Of a stretch of DNA of 64,000 nucleotides, positions 19,507 to 29,800 are shown one piece after another. The notes under the pieces are model-generated. The model was not told the DNA's origin. It saw nothing but the letters and a program-made list of their open reading frames with translations, and made no database searches. The stretch spans positions 48,132 to 112,131 of the forward strand of contig JAHEBQ010000018.1 of assembly GCA_024642205.1 (NCBI GenBank), in the 5' to 3' direction. The stretch comes from Planctomycetaceae bacterium. GTDB lineage: Bacteria; Planctomycetota; Planctomycetia; Pirellulales; Pirellulaceae. A program made the translations under genes and the position numbers. Position 1 is the stretch's first letter; each line of letters begins with the position of its first letter.

Positions 19507-20699
19507 AGCTCTGCATCCTCTCAACCAGTCCCAAGTGCTACAGTACCCGCCGATTCCGCGAAGCCGCGATTCGTCGAGGCCACCGTTGCCAGGTGCATAA
19601 CACGCTGAAGTTCTCGATCGACGTCGCACCTGCAAACCCGGCACTTTTTTACCTGCAAAAACGATTTTCGCATTACGATGCCATCCTTCCGCGGATCGGT
19701 GCTTCGATCACCTATTTTGGGACGGCGGTTTTGCGACAGTTTGAGCAAATGGATGTTTTCTGCGCCAATTCTGCTGCAGGCGTTGCCAACTCACGGGATA
19801 AACTCCGATGTTTACAAATCCTGAGCCGTCATCAAATCGGAATCCCCGAGTCAACGTTTGTTCGGGACAAGAAAGATGTCCTGCCGGCAATCGCGCGAGT
19901 CGGGGGAGCCCCCGTGATCATCAAACTTCTCGAAGGTACCCAGGGGATCGGAGTCCTGCTGGCCGAAACCCAGAAATCCGCTGAATCCATTATCGAGTTG
20001 CTGCAAAGCCAAAAACAAAATGTGTTGATTCAGAAATTTGTTTCCGAAAGCAAGGGACGCGACATCCGCGCGATCGTCGTCGGAGATCAAGTTGTCGGTG
20101 CGATGCGGCGCGTGGCTCAAGGCCAGGAGTTTCGCAGCAATGTTCATCGGGGTGGAAAAACGGAACGCGTGATTCTGGATGAAAGCTATTGCGAAGCGGC
20201 AGTTCGTGCCACGCAAATTCTGGGGCTTCGTATCGCCGGCGTCGACATGCTCGAAGGTAAAGATGGCCCTCAAATCATGGAAATCAACTCATCGCCCGGA
20301 CTGGAAGGAGTCGAGCGTTGTTTACAACTCGACATCGCCGGGGCCATGATCGACTACATCGCCGCCCAGGTCGACTTCCCGGAAATTGATCTTCGCCAAC
20401 GGCTGACGGTCAGTCGAGGCTACGGTGTCACCGAAATCCATATTCCCCGTGGGTCAGAGTTCATTGGTCAACGCATTAATGCATCTGGGTTTCAGGACCG
20501 CGACATCAATGCCCTGACGCTCTACCGGGCTGGCAAAGTCATTCCCAATCCCCGCTCGGACCGGACGCTTGAACCCGAAGATCGATTACTTTGTTTCGGC
20601 AAACTTGAATCGATGCGGGACCTGGTCTCCAAAAAATCTCGTCGCCAGCACCGAACAGTAGTCAGGAGCCTCCCCGAGGATTCTGTGAAAGGTGCATGA
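19503..20699 (+). CDS. rimK: RimK-type ATP-grasp ligase with C-terminal RCK_C (TrkA-C) domain
   Basis: ATP-grasp ligase of the RimK group, which adds glutamates to the C-terminus of ribosomal protein S6 or to related acceptors. Residues 1-95 form the pre-ATP-grasp domain (MKLCILSTSP...ILPRIGASITYFG). The ATP-grasp core runs about 100-285 with KLLEGTQGIGV (141-151), RDIRAIVVGD, FRSNVHRGG and the metal-binding MEINSSPGLEGVE (259-271). RimK proteins usually stop near residue 300. Here residues 300-375 (GYGVTEIHIPRGSEFIGQRI... LEPEDRLLCFGK) match an RCK_C/TrkA-C domain, a small ligand-binding module known from potassium transport regulators. The ATG overlaps the RimB-like stop. The added domain suggests ligand-controlled ligase activity (inference). 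Confidence 0.88.
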   Translation: MKLCILSTSPKCYSTRRFREAAIRRGHRCQVHNTLKFSIDVAPANPALFYLQKRFSHYDAILPRIGASITYFGTAVLRQFEQMDVFCANSAAGVANSRDKLRCLQILSRHQIGIPESTFVRDKKDVLPAIARVGGAPVIIKLLEGTQGIGVLLAETQKSAESIIELLQSQKQNVLIQKFVSESKGRDIRAIVVGDQVVGAMRRVAQGQEFRSNVHRGGKTERVILDESYCEAAVRATQILGLRIAGVDMLEGKDGPQIMEINSSPGLEGVERCLQLDIAGAMIDYIAAQVDFPEIDLRQRLTVSRGYGVTEIHIPRGSEFIGQRINASGFQDRDINALTLYRAGKVIPNPRSDRTLEPEDRLLCFGKLESMRDLVSKKSRRQHRTVVRSLPEDSVKGA

Positions 20700-21078
20700 G
20701 ATAATTCAATCCGGCAATTTCCATAAAATCCAGACGCCGTACGTGGACCAGGAAATCGCGCCCGGCCCTGAACCCAGTTCAGCGCGAAGATTTGATTCTT
20801 GCGACATGAACTGGTCACGAGTCCTGTTGAACAAGAAAACGCCAGGACCCGTAGCCTCGTCCACCACGACGAACCCTTTTTTTTGGCTGTGACAGAAACC
20901 AGCCATTCCCATGAACCGGGCAGGCTGCGAAAAACGGTATTTCGATCCGCCATACCCGACCCGGCAACGGACTGGTTGGTGGGAACGAAAGTTCGGAACG
21001 GTTACACTGATTTGGAATTATCGCACCGAACGGAACTTGAATTCAACCAACCGCATTGTCAACCCGGTGAACCCAGGC
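20700..21078. other. Intergenic region between rimK and the isomerase gene
   Basis: About 380 bases without a supported gene. An open frame continues upstream of 21079 to 20911 but the encoded residues have no family likeness. A T-rich run (eight Ts near 20876-20884) lies here without a good stem before it. Confidence 0.4.
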
Positions 21079-22002
21079 ATGAGCAAGAAGAACGAAGGAC
21101 CACAGTCTCAATGGACATTGCCGGGAGCCGCCGCAGCTAAGGCATTTGTTTCGTCGCTGGAAACCCGACTCCAGTCGGAAGAAAGTTCCGCAAATCCGGT
21201 AATTGGATCGAGCCGAAGGAGCGTCAATCATTCCGTTTGCAAATGGTGCTATGACGAGATTGAGTTGGAAGACCTTTGTGTCGCCGGCATGAAATTTGGG
21301 CTTCAGTCCGTCGAATTGCTCAACCCTTCCGATATGGTCGTTCTGAAAAAACACGATATGACCTGCGCGATGATCACGTTTCCAACCGTTGTCGCAGGAG
21401 ATGGCAGGCAGGTCGGTGTCATCGAACTTGGCTGGAACCGCCCGCAATACCACGATGTCCTGGTCGAAGCGTATGAGAGACAAATCTCCGACGCGTATCA
21501 CGCAGGTGCAAAAAATGTGATTTGCTTTTCCGGAAATCGAGACGGGATGAGTGATGAGGAAGGGATGCATCATTGTGCTGCAGGTCTCAAGCGACTGATT
21601 CCGCTTTGCGAAAAACTTGGCATGACGCTGTCAATGGAGCTACTCAACAGCAAAGTCGATCACAAGGATTACATGTGCGACCACACCCAATGGGGAGTCG
21701 AACTTTGCAACCTTATCGAAAGCGATCAATTCAAACTGCTGTTTGACATTTATCACATGCAGATCATGGAAGGCGATGTGATCGCAACCATCCAAGCAAA
21801 CATCGAACACATCAGTCACTTTCACACTGGCGGTGTCCCCGGACGACATGAGATCGATGAGTCACAGGAGCTCTATTACCCGGCTATCATTCGGGCAATC
21901 CAGGCAACAGGTTACCAAGGATTCATTGGACAGGAGTTTATGCCGCGACGCGAGGACAAGATCGGGTCGCTCAAGCAGGGTGTCACGATTTGTACGGTTT
22001 GA
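21079..22002 (+). CDS. Hydroxypyruvate isomerase-like sugar isomerase (TIM barrel)
   Basis: Member of the xylose-isomerase-like TIM-barrel family, closest by eye to planctomycete Hyi homologues, which interconvert hydroxypyruvate and tartronate semialdehyde or related sugars. Metal and catalytic residues are visible: glutamate in MTLSMELLNSKVDH, Asp/His in LLFDIYHMQIMEGD, His in HISHFHTGGVPGRHEID and glutamate in GFIGQEFMP. The start at 21079 gives 307 residues with a 65-residue polar N-terminal extension that lacks a Tat motif. An in-frame ATG at 20911 is rejected. It stands alone between rimK and the antiporter on the opposite strand. Confidence 0.83.
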   Translation: MSKKNEGPQSQWTLPGAAAAKAFVSSLETRLQSEESSANPVIGSSRRSVNHSVCKWCYDEIELEDLCVAGMKFGLQSVELLNPSDMVVLKKHDMTCAMITFPTVVAGDGRQVGVIELGWNRPQYHDVLVEAYERQISDAYHAGAKNVICFSGNRDGMSDEEGMHHCAAGLKRLIPLCEKLGMTLSMELLNSKVDHKDYMCDHTQWGVELCNLIESDQFKLLFDIYHMQIMEGDVIATIQANIEHISHFHTGGVPGRHEIDESQELYYPAIIRAIQATGYQGFIGQEFMPRREDKIGSLKQGVTICTV

Positions 22003-22117
22003 TGGAGACTCTGATCCAGGCTTGGCCACACCTTGAACGGCTGAGTGTTGTCGGCTGACCGAGTCGAAAAACAATTCGGATCGCGAGTGAAATCAAGAGT
22101 CCCGGCCGCCAATGACG

Positions 22118-23839
22118 CTACTCGTTCTGATCCAGGTAGTAATTCCAGTCTTCAAACTGCTGGTCCAGGTGGATTAGCTCATCCGCATGACCTGGCGAAT
22201 CAATGTGATAGAGCTGTTGCTGAATGTAGCGGTCTCGGCCAATGGACAACGACAACGCCTGCAAGACTTCGAGATGTCGCTCTGGCATCGAGGTTGGGGT
22301 AATAATCAGCACCATGCAATGAACCGGCCTGTTATCGATGGCATCGAGTGCCAGCCCGGTGCGATTGATCCCCATCGCACCAATGATATTGTCACCGACG
22401 TCCAGTCGGGCGTGAGGAAGCGCCAACCCTTCACCGACACAGGTCGAAGAAACGGCCTCGCCTTCCATCACCGCATCGAACAGTTCTTGCGAGCTGATCG
22501 GAAGGTTGTGGACGTTGATCGTCAGGTCAACCAGTTGACGAATGGCGGATTCTTTGTCCGGTCCGATCAATTCCGTTGTAATGTTGTGCTCTGAAAGAAA
22601 ATCGAGCACCCGAGCCCGGTCTCCACCGAAATCCCCCGAGCGTTTCAAACTCAATCGCGTCAGAATCGGGCCGATTGATTCATTCAACAACACCATTGCC
22701 AAAACCACTGCGAGAAACAACTCGCGAATCGATGCAAAGGCCGGGTCCTCCGTTACCAGAAACATCAACCCAACGGCCAAACCGGCCTGCGGCGTCAGGG
22801 CGATACCGATCCAGCGACGAAACCGTGACGTCGCTCCGCCGAACCTCATGCCGAAGTACCCGGCGGCAACCTTTCCCGCGAGTCGGCCCGAAAATGCGAC
22901 GACCGCTAGCAATCCTCCCCAGCGAAGCGAATCAAGATGCAAGGCCATGCCCGCACCAACAAAAAATATGGCAAAGACAGCGTACTCAAAACTGCCGAAA
23001 ACCCGGTGCCCGATTTCCTCTTTGTCTGGCGAGAGGTTGGCCAACGTCACGCCCAGACAAAGGCACGCAAGCAATACCGAAAGGCCAAGATATTCGGTCA
23101 GTCCAGTCGTCAGCAGGATTGCAATTAACGACATTACCGTTAGCCGGTCGATCCGCACGACACGCGTCGTCCCCAGGACAAGCAAAGCACCCACCGTAAA
23201 CCCCAACAACAGACTGGCACCCACCCCGGACAAAGGCACCAACATTCTGGCAATCGAATTCGTGGCCGTCGCATCAACTGACACCGCTGCCTGGGCAATG
23301 GTTCTGGCAACTTCAAACATGATGATGCAAACCAGGTTATTGAGAGCAACAGCGGCGATTAGCGTTGTTACAAATGCTCCCTTCGATGCCGTCTCCTTCA
23401 CGATTGCCAACACGGTCGCCGGAGCAGTCGAGATGGCAATGGTGGACATTAGCAACGCCATGAACCACGTGACATCAGTGAACATCATCAGTGCGCCAAA
23501 GACAATCAATGGCGTCAGCGTAGCCTCAAACAACAACAGCATCATCAGCCGCCGTCGAGCAACCATCAATCGCCGGAAATTCAGATGACTACCAACGGCA
23601 ACTGCCATCAGCCCCAATGCGAAATCCACCAGCGGGGCAAGGTCCTGCAAATTCTTTTCGTCAAAAACGCCGAAAACAGATTGACCCAGCAGGACACCGG
23701 CAATGATCTGTCCCGTGACTGAAGGCAGGTGCAGCAGCTTTGCCAAATTCCCGAAAACGGTCCCGGCAACAAGAATCACCGCAATGATCAGTAAAATATT
23801 GGCGTCGGCAAGCATGGATTTCTCAAACGTGTGACTCAT
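22118..23839 (-). CDS. CPA2-type cation:proton antiporter with C-terminal PTS EIIA domain
   Basis: A 573-residue membrane protein. Residues about 10-400 hold 11-13 hydrophobic segments with the KefB-like opening (LLHLPSVTGQIIAGVLLGQSVFG). The C-terminal 160 residues are a fructose/mannitol-type PTS EIIA domain, with the phosphorylatable histidine H476 in GLALPHARLD. The antiporter part has ALNNLVCI at 165-172, where active family members usually have an acidic residue (DD, ND or QD). The fusion implies coupling of ion transport to PTS-like phosphorylation state, as known for other EIIA-regulated transporters; no PTS EI or HPr genes are in the window. An in-frame ATG at 23812 is an alternative start. 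Confidence 0.85.
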   Translation of the reverse strand: MSHTFEKSMLADANILLIIAVILVAGTVFGNLAKLLHLPSVTGQIIAGVLLGQSVFGVFDEKNLQDLAPLVDFALGLMAVAVGSHLNFRRLMVARRRLMMLLLFEATLTPLIVFGALMMFTDVTWFMALLMSTIAISTAPATVLAIVKETASKGAFVTTLIAAVALNNLVCIIMFEVARTIAQAAVSVDATATNSIARMLVPLSGVGASLLLGFTVGALLVLGTTRVVRIDRLTVMSLIAILLTTGLTEYLGLSVLLACLCLGVTLANLSPDKEEIGHRVFGSFEYAVFAIFFVGAGMALHLDSLRWGGLLAVVAFSGRLAGKVAAGYFGMRFGGATSRFRRWIGIALTPQAGLAVGLMFLVTEDPAFASIRELFLAVVLAMVLLNESIGPILTRLSLKRSGDFGGDRARVLDFLSEHNITTELIGPDKESAIRQLVDLTINVHNLPISSQELFDAVMEGEAVSSTCVGEGLALPHARLDVGDNIIGAMGINRTGLALDAIDNRPVHCMVLIITPTSMPERHLEVLQALSLSIGRDRYIQQQLYHIDSPGHADELIHLDQQFEDWNYYLDQNE

Positions 23840-24440
23840 CCCGATGGGTTTCTAGCTTAGTTCATTTCGCAGCAATCCATAAGGAGGATTGCAGCAGTGG
23901 TCCGGGATTGAAAGACTCCTTCGGTGCCAACTGTGCCAAAACGAGGGCGTGAACTGGCATGGTTAGATTGCGACGAAGCTGAACTCGTAACCGTCATTGG
24001 GCTGCTGCAGCGCGCGACTCGGGAGTAGGGGCTGCAATCCAGTGATGTACTGACTCCGTTGGTCCTGACAAACGGCTCCCCAGACGGCTCTCTGGACGAC
24101 CGCCCAGTTTGCGGCCATCACTTTCCCGGGTTTCACGACGGTGCCAGAAACCGGCTCTCTTCGACTGGTCGGTAATCGCACTTCGAATGGTTGCGGCAAC
24201 CCAAGAGGATTTAATGGAATCTGATGGCCAATCGAGCGGCAGGCAGCGGTCCCTTCAAGAACATCGTCGTTTCTGTTAAAAACAACCGCATCGGGATGAT
24301 GGCTCCCATGGGTCAACAACCGCAGATGTCAGCCTCGGGCTTTGGCAGGTGCAGAGAAAGTCACCCTGGCCGGCATCGGTGGGTCCGTGATCGCGGATCC
24401 GATCAATATTCATCTGCCTTACCAAATCTGGGGTGAAACC
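23840..24440. other. Region between antiporter and receiver-like gene
   Basis: About 600 bases between divergent genes. The only candidate is a minus-strand frame at 23963-24319 (separate entry). The rest shows nothing recognisable. Confidence 0.4.
23963..24319 (-). CDS. Possible hypothetical protein, weakly supported
   Basis: A 118-codon frame from a TTG at 24319 whose codon composition looks coding (few rare-looking codons, ordinary amino-acid mix, e.g. RREPVSGTVVKPGKVMAANW). No family is recognised and there is no ATG or ribosome binding site. Upstream in the same frame a TGA at 24329-24331 follows a short frame beginning with an ATG at 24376, so this could be a decayed gene or chance. 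It lies in the gap between divergent genes. Confidence 0.22.
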   Translation of the reverse strand: MLTHGSHHPDAVVFNRNDDVLEGTAACRSIGHQIPLNPLGLPQPFEVRLPTSRREPVSGTVVKPGKVMAANWAVVQRAVWGAVCQDQRSQYITGLQPLLPSRALQQPNDGYEFSFVAI

Positions 24441-24815
24441 GTGTCACGAAAAGTGCTTGATGTCGGACAATGCAATCCCGACCACGCAAGAATCACCGAG
24501 TTCCTGCAGCGAGAATTTGACGTCGAGATCCAACGGGCGCATTCGTTTGACGAAGCAGTTAAATCCGCTCTCGACACACCATTCGATCTGATTTTAATCA
24601 ACCGCATCCTGGACGCAGACGGAACTGCCGGGATGGCGATTCTTTACGAGCTCAAATCCCAACCCTCGACGGCCGACGTTCCAGTGATGATCGTATCGAA
24701 TTATTTGGACGCTCAAAACAGCGCAGTTGAATCCGGAGCGATTCGTGGGTTCGGAAAATCGGAATTGAACAAACCTGCGACCAGAGAAATGCTCGCCAAA
24801 TATCTTGCCGGATAA
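24441..24815 (+). CDS. Degenerate response-regulator receiver protein
   Basis: A 124-residue single-domain protein with the receiver (CheY) fold pattern: beta1 KVLDVGQCNPDH, helix ITEFLQREF, beta3 FDLILINRILDADG, beta4 ADVPVMIVSNYLD and beta5 GAIRGFGKSEL. The acidic pair after beta1 is missing, and the phospho-acceptor Asp of beta3 (normally LLDxxMP) is Asn in LINRIL, while a lysine near beta5 remains. It should therefore not be phosphorylated in the usual way. I chose the GTG at 24441 with GGGGT about seven bases ahead; the frame is open further upstream to a TTG at 24342 without receiver homology. phnA starts five bases after its stop. Confidence 0.65.
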   Translation: MSRKVLDVGQCNPDHARITEFLQREFDVEIQRAHSFDEAVKSALDTPFDLILINRILDADGTAGMAILYELKSQPSTADVPVMIVSNYLDAQNSAVESGAIRGFGKSELNKPATREMLAKYLAG

Positions 24816-24819
24816 GTCG

Positions 24820-25389
24820 ATGGCACACCTTTTTGACCGCGAACTGAATCAACGCTCCGGATCGAAATGCGAACTTTGCAAATCCGAAGCAAACCTCGGC
24901 GTGTTCGAGATTCCTCCCTCTGGCGAGCCCGAATTATTGAAGTGTGTCATGATCTGTGACGCTTGTCGGACGCAAATTACAGGAGTATCCGATCTGGACC
25001 AAAACCACTGGCGATGTCTTCAGGAATCCGCGTGGAGTCCGATTTCGGGGGTTCAAGTCGTCGCCTGGCGGATGTTGAAACGCCTGAGCTCACTCGGTTG
25101 GGCACAAGATCTTTTTGATCAGCTTTATCTCGAGGAACCGTTGCTCCAGTGGGCAAAAAACGATCCGTTGGACGACGACCCGACGATCGACAGTAACGGT
25201 ACACGGCTTTGGGATGGCGATTCGGTCCAGATCATCAAGGACCTGGATGTCAAAGGGACCGGGTTCGTTGCCAAACGAGGCACGATCGTCAAGAACATAC
25301 GATTGACCTCCAACCCGGGGCACGTCGAAGGCCGTGTCAACAAAACCGCCATCGTGCTGAAGACCGAGTTCCTGAAGAAAACTATTTGA
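24820..25389 (+). CDS. phnA: PhnA-type protein with zinc-ribbon and PhnA domain
   Basis: A 189-residue protein. The C-terminal 70 residues (DSNGTRLWDGDSVQIIKDLDVKG, KRGTIVKNIRL, IVLKTEFLKK) are the classical PhnA domain. The N-terminus carries a zinc-binding pattern CELCKSEANLG and, later, CDACRTQITG. Despite the name, family members do not carry out the phosphonoacetate hydrolase step; the role of this small protein is unclear. The start ATG at 24820 lies five bases after the receiver-like stop, so the two are probably co-translated. An in-frame TTG at 24805 is rejected. Confidence 0.88.
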   Translation: MAHLFDRELNQRSGSKCELCKSEANLGVFEIPPSGEPELLKCVMICDACRTQITGVSDLDQNHWRCLQESAWSPISGVQVVAWRMLKRLSSLGWAQDLFDQLYLEEPLLQWAKNDPLDDDPTIDSNGTRLWDGDSVQIIKDLDVKGTGFVAKRGTIVKNIRLTSNPGHVEGRVNKTAIVLKTEFLKKTI

Positions 25390-25760
25390 TTCTTTGATGA
25401 ATGGTTGTTCAGTTAGCTTGGTTGAATAAAAGTCATGAAATACAGTCAAGTCCACCGGTCCTGTACGCCGCAAATTGTTTCGTGTCTTTCGTCTTCGGTT
25501 GTTTCTGCAATAAAATCGCCAGCGGTCAAAATTGATTCCGGTAAATCGATGGACTTCCAAATGTTCGGTTGCTAATTCGCCGATACTCAAAGTTCACCGA
25601 TGTAATTGAAAATATCCAGCTAGCAGGTTTTGGCGGTCTTTGAGCAATTCCATGCAATGGTGTTTTGAATCCAGAGTTTCCACGGTCTGCCTTATACGAA
25701 TCACTGGCCAAGGACACCAGGAGTGCGGAGTTGTTTACAGAAATCAGTTCAGCGTTCCGA
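25390..25760. other. Intergenic region upstream of lipoprotein gene
   Basis: About 370 bases with no supported gene. The frame upstream of 25761 is open to 25665 but only the part after 25761 has a signal sequence. Nothing else recognised. Confidence 0.4.
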
Positions 25761-26702
25761 ATGATCTGGGTTTCGGTGTTGCTAGTGGCTGTTCCCATGT
25801 CGACTGGCTGTATTTCCCCACGCTATCAATATGGCGTCAACCCGATACTCAACAGGGCTCAACCGTACGTTGTCGCAACCCCCAATCCTGTCTCGTATGG
25901 TGGAGACGTCCCTGGAGTCGATCGAATCGAATCGATCGTTCAGTCACCAAAAACGCTTTTTCGAAAAATCACTCGACGACCCGAACCTGATCCGGTCGTC
26001 GAGCAACGGAAACGGAAAGACGCGGTCGATCTGGCAAGCGAATACCTCGCGGTCAACGGGCTGAACGAAGTCTATATCGATATTCGTATTTACCGGCCAC
26101 GTGAACAGTGGCAACGACTTAGGTCCAATCCGGACGTCGGGCCGATCTGGAAATATACTGGCGGAACGTTGAATTGGTTGCGGTATACGATTCTGCCCAT
26201 GCGGGCCTTTCACTCGGATCACTACGACCCGTTTACCAACACGTTAAACCTGAACTCGACGCAACCGATTGAGGCCCTTTATGAGTCTGCGTTGGCCAAG
26301 GAATACCAAATTCATCCACGTCTGGGCGTGGGTGCGTACGCGATGCTGCAATACGTCCCTTTTGTCCCGCTTTACCACAACGCGCGAGCCAGCTCGGACG
26401 TGTTGACGTTTTCCGAGCACCATCTGCAAGGCGAATGGATGGACGAACTTTATCCGCTGACCTATTCTCGCCTCGGTTCCACCCTGGTTTCGGAGGCCCT
26501 TTCGGTGGTGACTATATCACCCAACGCGCCGATCTTTACCAGTCCCCTATTACGTATCGCCGGGGGAACAGCAGGTCGCGCTGCTGGAACAACATTGGTT
26601 CTGGCCAAGAAGGGGGAAGAGGAAGCGGGTCGCAACGAAAGCCCGAACTCCGTTCAGCCCCGCATTGGATGTCGAGATCCATCAGCCGATGACGCAAACT
26701 AA
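25761..26702 (+). CDS. Putative lipoprotein of unknown function
   Basis: A 313-residue protein. The ATG at 25761 begins a signal segment MIWVSVLLVAVPMSTGC whose last four residues resemble a lipobox, so the mature protein may be lipid-anchored at Cys17. After a basic linker the rest is soluble, with notable segments HYDPFTNTLNLNSTQPIEAL, EYQIHPRLGVGAYAMLQY and a glycine-rich stretch RIAGGTAGRAAGTTLVLAKKG. I recognise no catalytic family. It converges with the RND efflux operon, 110 bases away. Confidence 0.7.
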   Translation: MIWVSVLLVAVPMSTGCISPRYQYGVNPILNRAQPYVVATPNPVSYGGDVPGVDRIESIVQSPKTLFRKITRRPEPDPVVEQRKRKDAVDLASEYLAVNGLNEVYIDIRIYRPREQWQRLRSNPDVGPIWKYTGGTLNWLRYTILPMRAFHSDHYDPFTNTLNLNSTQPIEALYESALAKEYQIHPRLGVGAYAMLQYVPFVPLYHNARASSDVLTFSEHHLQGEWMDELYPLTYSRLGSTLVSEALSVVTISPNAPIFTSPLLRIAGGTAGRAAGTTLVLAKKGEEEAGRNESPNSVQPRIGCRDPSADDAN

Positions 26703-26812
26703 CGACACCGATCACAGGGGCTCACGGCTCCGAACAAATCATTCGACGACCTTCGTACTGTTAATTCCCGGTGCAGCTTCGAAGCCGGACACCCAGTCGT
26801 TTCGGCAGAAAA

Positions 26813-29800
26813 CTAGGGCGTTCGACGGGAACCGACGAACCAGGGGTAAATCGCCGGCACGACCAACGCGGTCAGCAAAGTTGAGGTAACCAGCCCCCCA
26901 ATCACAACCGTGGCCAGAGGACGTTGAATCTCGGCACCAGCGGTGGTGCTCAGCGCCATGGGAAGGAATCCAAAACTTGCCACCAGGGCCGTCATCAGGA
27001 CAGGGCGCAGGCGGTTTTCGGCGGCATCGAGCGCCGCGGCCGTTGGAGAGATCCCTGACTTTCGTATCGCTTCGGCCGCACTGACCCAAACCAAGCCGTT
27101 TAAGACGGCAACGCCGAACAGGGCGATGAATCCGACACCAGCGGAAATACTGAACGGCATGTCTCGGATCCAGAGCGCGATCACGCCCCCTGAGGCTGCG
27201 ATCGGAACAGCAATGAAAATCAGGAGGGCCAAACGCATCGACCCGAATGAACTGTAGAGCAAAACCCAAATCATCAGCAGGACAACAGGTGTAATGATGG
27301 CCAAACGCAGACTTGCCGATTGCAGGTTTTCAAAATCGCCGCCCCATTGAACGGAACAACCCGCGGGCAATGCGATTTCTTCGCGCACGCGCCGTTTTGC
27401 TTCCTGGACAAAACTGGCCACATCCCGGCCGCGAACATTGACCGAGACAAACGTCCGTCGTCGCCCTGCTTCGTGTTCAATTCCCGGTGGCGATTCTTCC
27501 AGACGAATATCAGCCAACATCCCCAGCGTAATGGGTTGGCCGCTGACCTGTTTGACCGGAACCTGCTCCAGCAGTTTTGCGCTTTGCCTCCAGGCCTCAG
27601 GCAAACGCACCAGGATCGGAAACCGTGCCCGCCCTTCGTAGATCTGCCCCACGGGCCGACCACCCACCGCTTCGACGGCAGCCATCACATCCGAGGCCGG
27701 AATGCCATAGCGGGCAAGCTGATCCGGAAGTGTCCGAACCGCCAACGTGGGAATGTTCGCCTGATAATCCGCTTTGACGTCCACCGCACCGTCAATCGTT
27801 CGGAGCAGCTTCTCAATCTCCAGGCCTTTTTCTCCCAGCACCTGCATGTCGTCGCCATAAAGCAAGAGAGCAACATCGGCCTTCACGCCGGCGACCAGTT
27901 CATCAACCCGCATTTCAATTGGTTGAGTGAATCCGAACGACACCCCGGGTACGTTTTTGTTCAATTCCGCCGAAAATTCCTCGATCAATTCGTCTCGTGT
28001 TTTCGGCTCGGGCCATTGGGAAACGGGTTTCAACATCACCCACACGTCGGTCTGGTGAACACCCATGACGTCATTGGCGATTTCGGGGCGTCCCGTTTTG
28101 CAAAAGACCGTTTTAACCTCGGGAAATTGTCTGATCACATCTTCGATTTCCGTCGAACGGGGTACGGCGTCTTCCAGCGAGGCGCTCGGCAAGCGGGATG
28201 CCTCGACGAGCAGATCGCCTTCCTCCAGCCGGGGCATGAACTCGGCTCCCAGATGCTGGCCCAGCGGCAGGCTTAAAGTCAAAACGCCAAGTGCGACACC
28301 CAGAGTCACGGCAGGAGCCCGAACGGCCGCGGCGACGAGCGGTCGATAAACAGATTTGATCAGGCGAATCAGCCAAACGTCTTTTTCTTCCATGCGTCTA
28401 GGCAGCCCGATATAGGCCAATACCGGCATCAGCGTCAAGGACAGAATCAGCGAACCGCCAAGGGCAAACAACACGGTCAGCGCCATTGGACGAAACAGCT
28501 TACCCTCGGTGCCTTCGAGGAAAAGAATCGGAAGGTAGACCACAGCGATGATCAACTCGCCAAACATCGTTGGCTTGCGAACTTCGATGGCCGCGTCCTT
28601 GATCGTTTTCATCCGATCGACCGGCGTAAGGAACCGACCTGGCGGCAGGGAATGGGAGCACTCGGACAAACGCCGGATGCAGTTTTCAATCATGATCACG
28701 CTGCTGTCGACGATCAGGCCAAAATCGATCGCGCCCAAACTCATCAAGCTGGCGCTGATCGCCGCAAAGACCATGAAGTTGGATGCGAACAGCATCGAGA
28801 GCGGAATGGCCATCGCCACGATCAACCCCGCACGAAAATTACCCAGCATCAGAAACAGAATCACGATCACGAGCGTCCCACCTTCAAGCAGGTTCTTCAA
28901 TACCGTGTGCAGCGTGCGGTTGATCAGCTCCGAACGATCGTAGATGATCTCGAGTTTCACGCCTGGTGGAAGCGAAGCTTCGATTTCGGCAAGTTTTTCT
29001 TTTGCGGCTTCCACGACTGTTCGCGAATTTTCGCCGCGCAACATCATGACCATTCCGGTGACAATTTCACCACGACCATCGCGCGTGACAACTCCCTGGC
29101 GAGTGAGTGGCACCAATGCCACCGTGGCGATGTCGCGAATCAGGATTGGAATCCCGCCGGACCGCGTCTTGACCACGACGTCGGCGATGTCTTCTTCGTT
29201 TTTCAGAAGTGCTTCGCCGCGGACAAAGCGCTGCTCCCCATAATGGACGATATAACCACCACCGGCAGTCATGTTGTTGCTTTCCAGCGCAAATGTCACA
29301 TCCTCCAGTGTCAGTTCGTAACTCGTTAGTTCTTCCGGGTTGACCTGGACTTCAAACGTCTTGTAGTGCCCTCCCATCGAATTGATCTCCGTGACGCCTG
29401 GCGTACTTCGGAGGCGAGGCGCGACTTGCCACTCGAGAATCGTTCTCAGCTCCATGGGTGTGTATCCCTGCCCTCGAACTTCGAACTGCAGGATTTCGCC
29501 CAGCGCCGTGGTAAGTGTCCCGATTTGCGGATCGCCATAGCCACCGATTCGCGATTTCGCATCGGCCAGCCTTTCGTTGATCAGGTTCCGGGCGTGATAG
29601 AGATCCGTGTTTTCCTCGAAGACCACCGTAACGACGGACAACCCGAGCTTCGAAATACTGCGAATTTCGACGACGTCCGGTAGCCCTGACATGGTTGCTT
29701 CGACCGGATACGAGACGTACTGCTCCACCTCGATCGGTGAAAGTGAACCGGCATCCGTCAGAATCTGGACCTGCGTATTGGTCATGTCCGGAACCGCGTC

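Noticed and set aside
22542..23588. 348-codon plus-strand frame within the antiporter gene
   Set aside because: Lies antisense to a clear membrane transporter gene; its composition (many Thr/Asn/Arg) is the shadow of hydrophobic codons.
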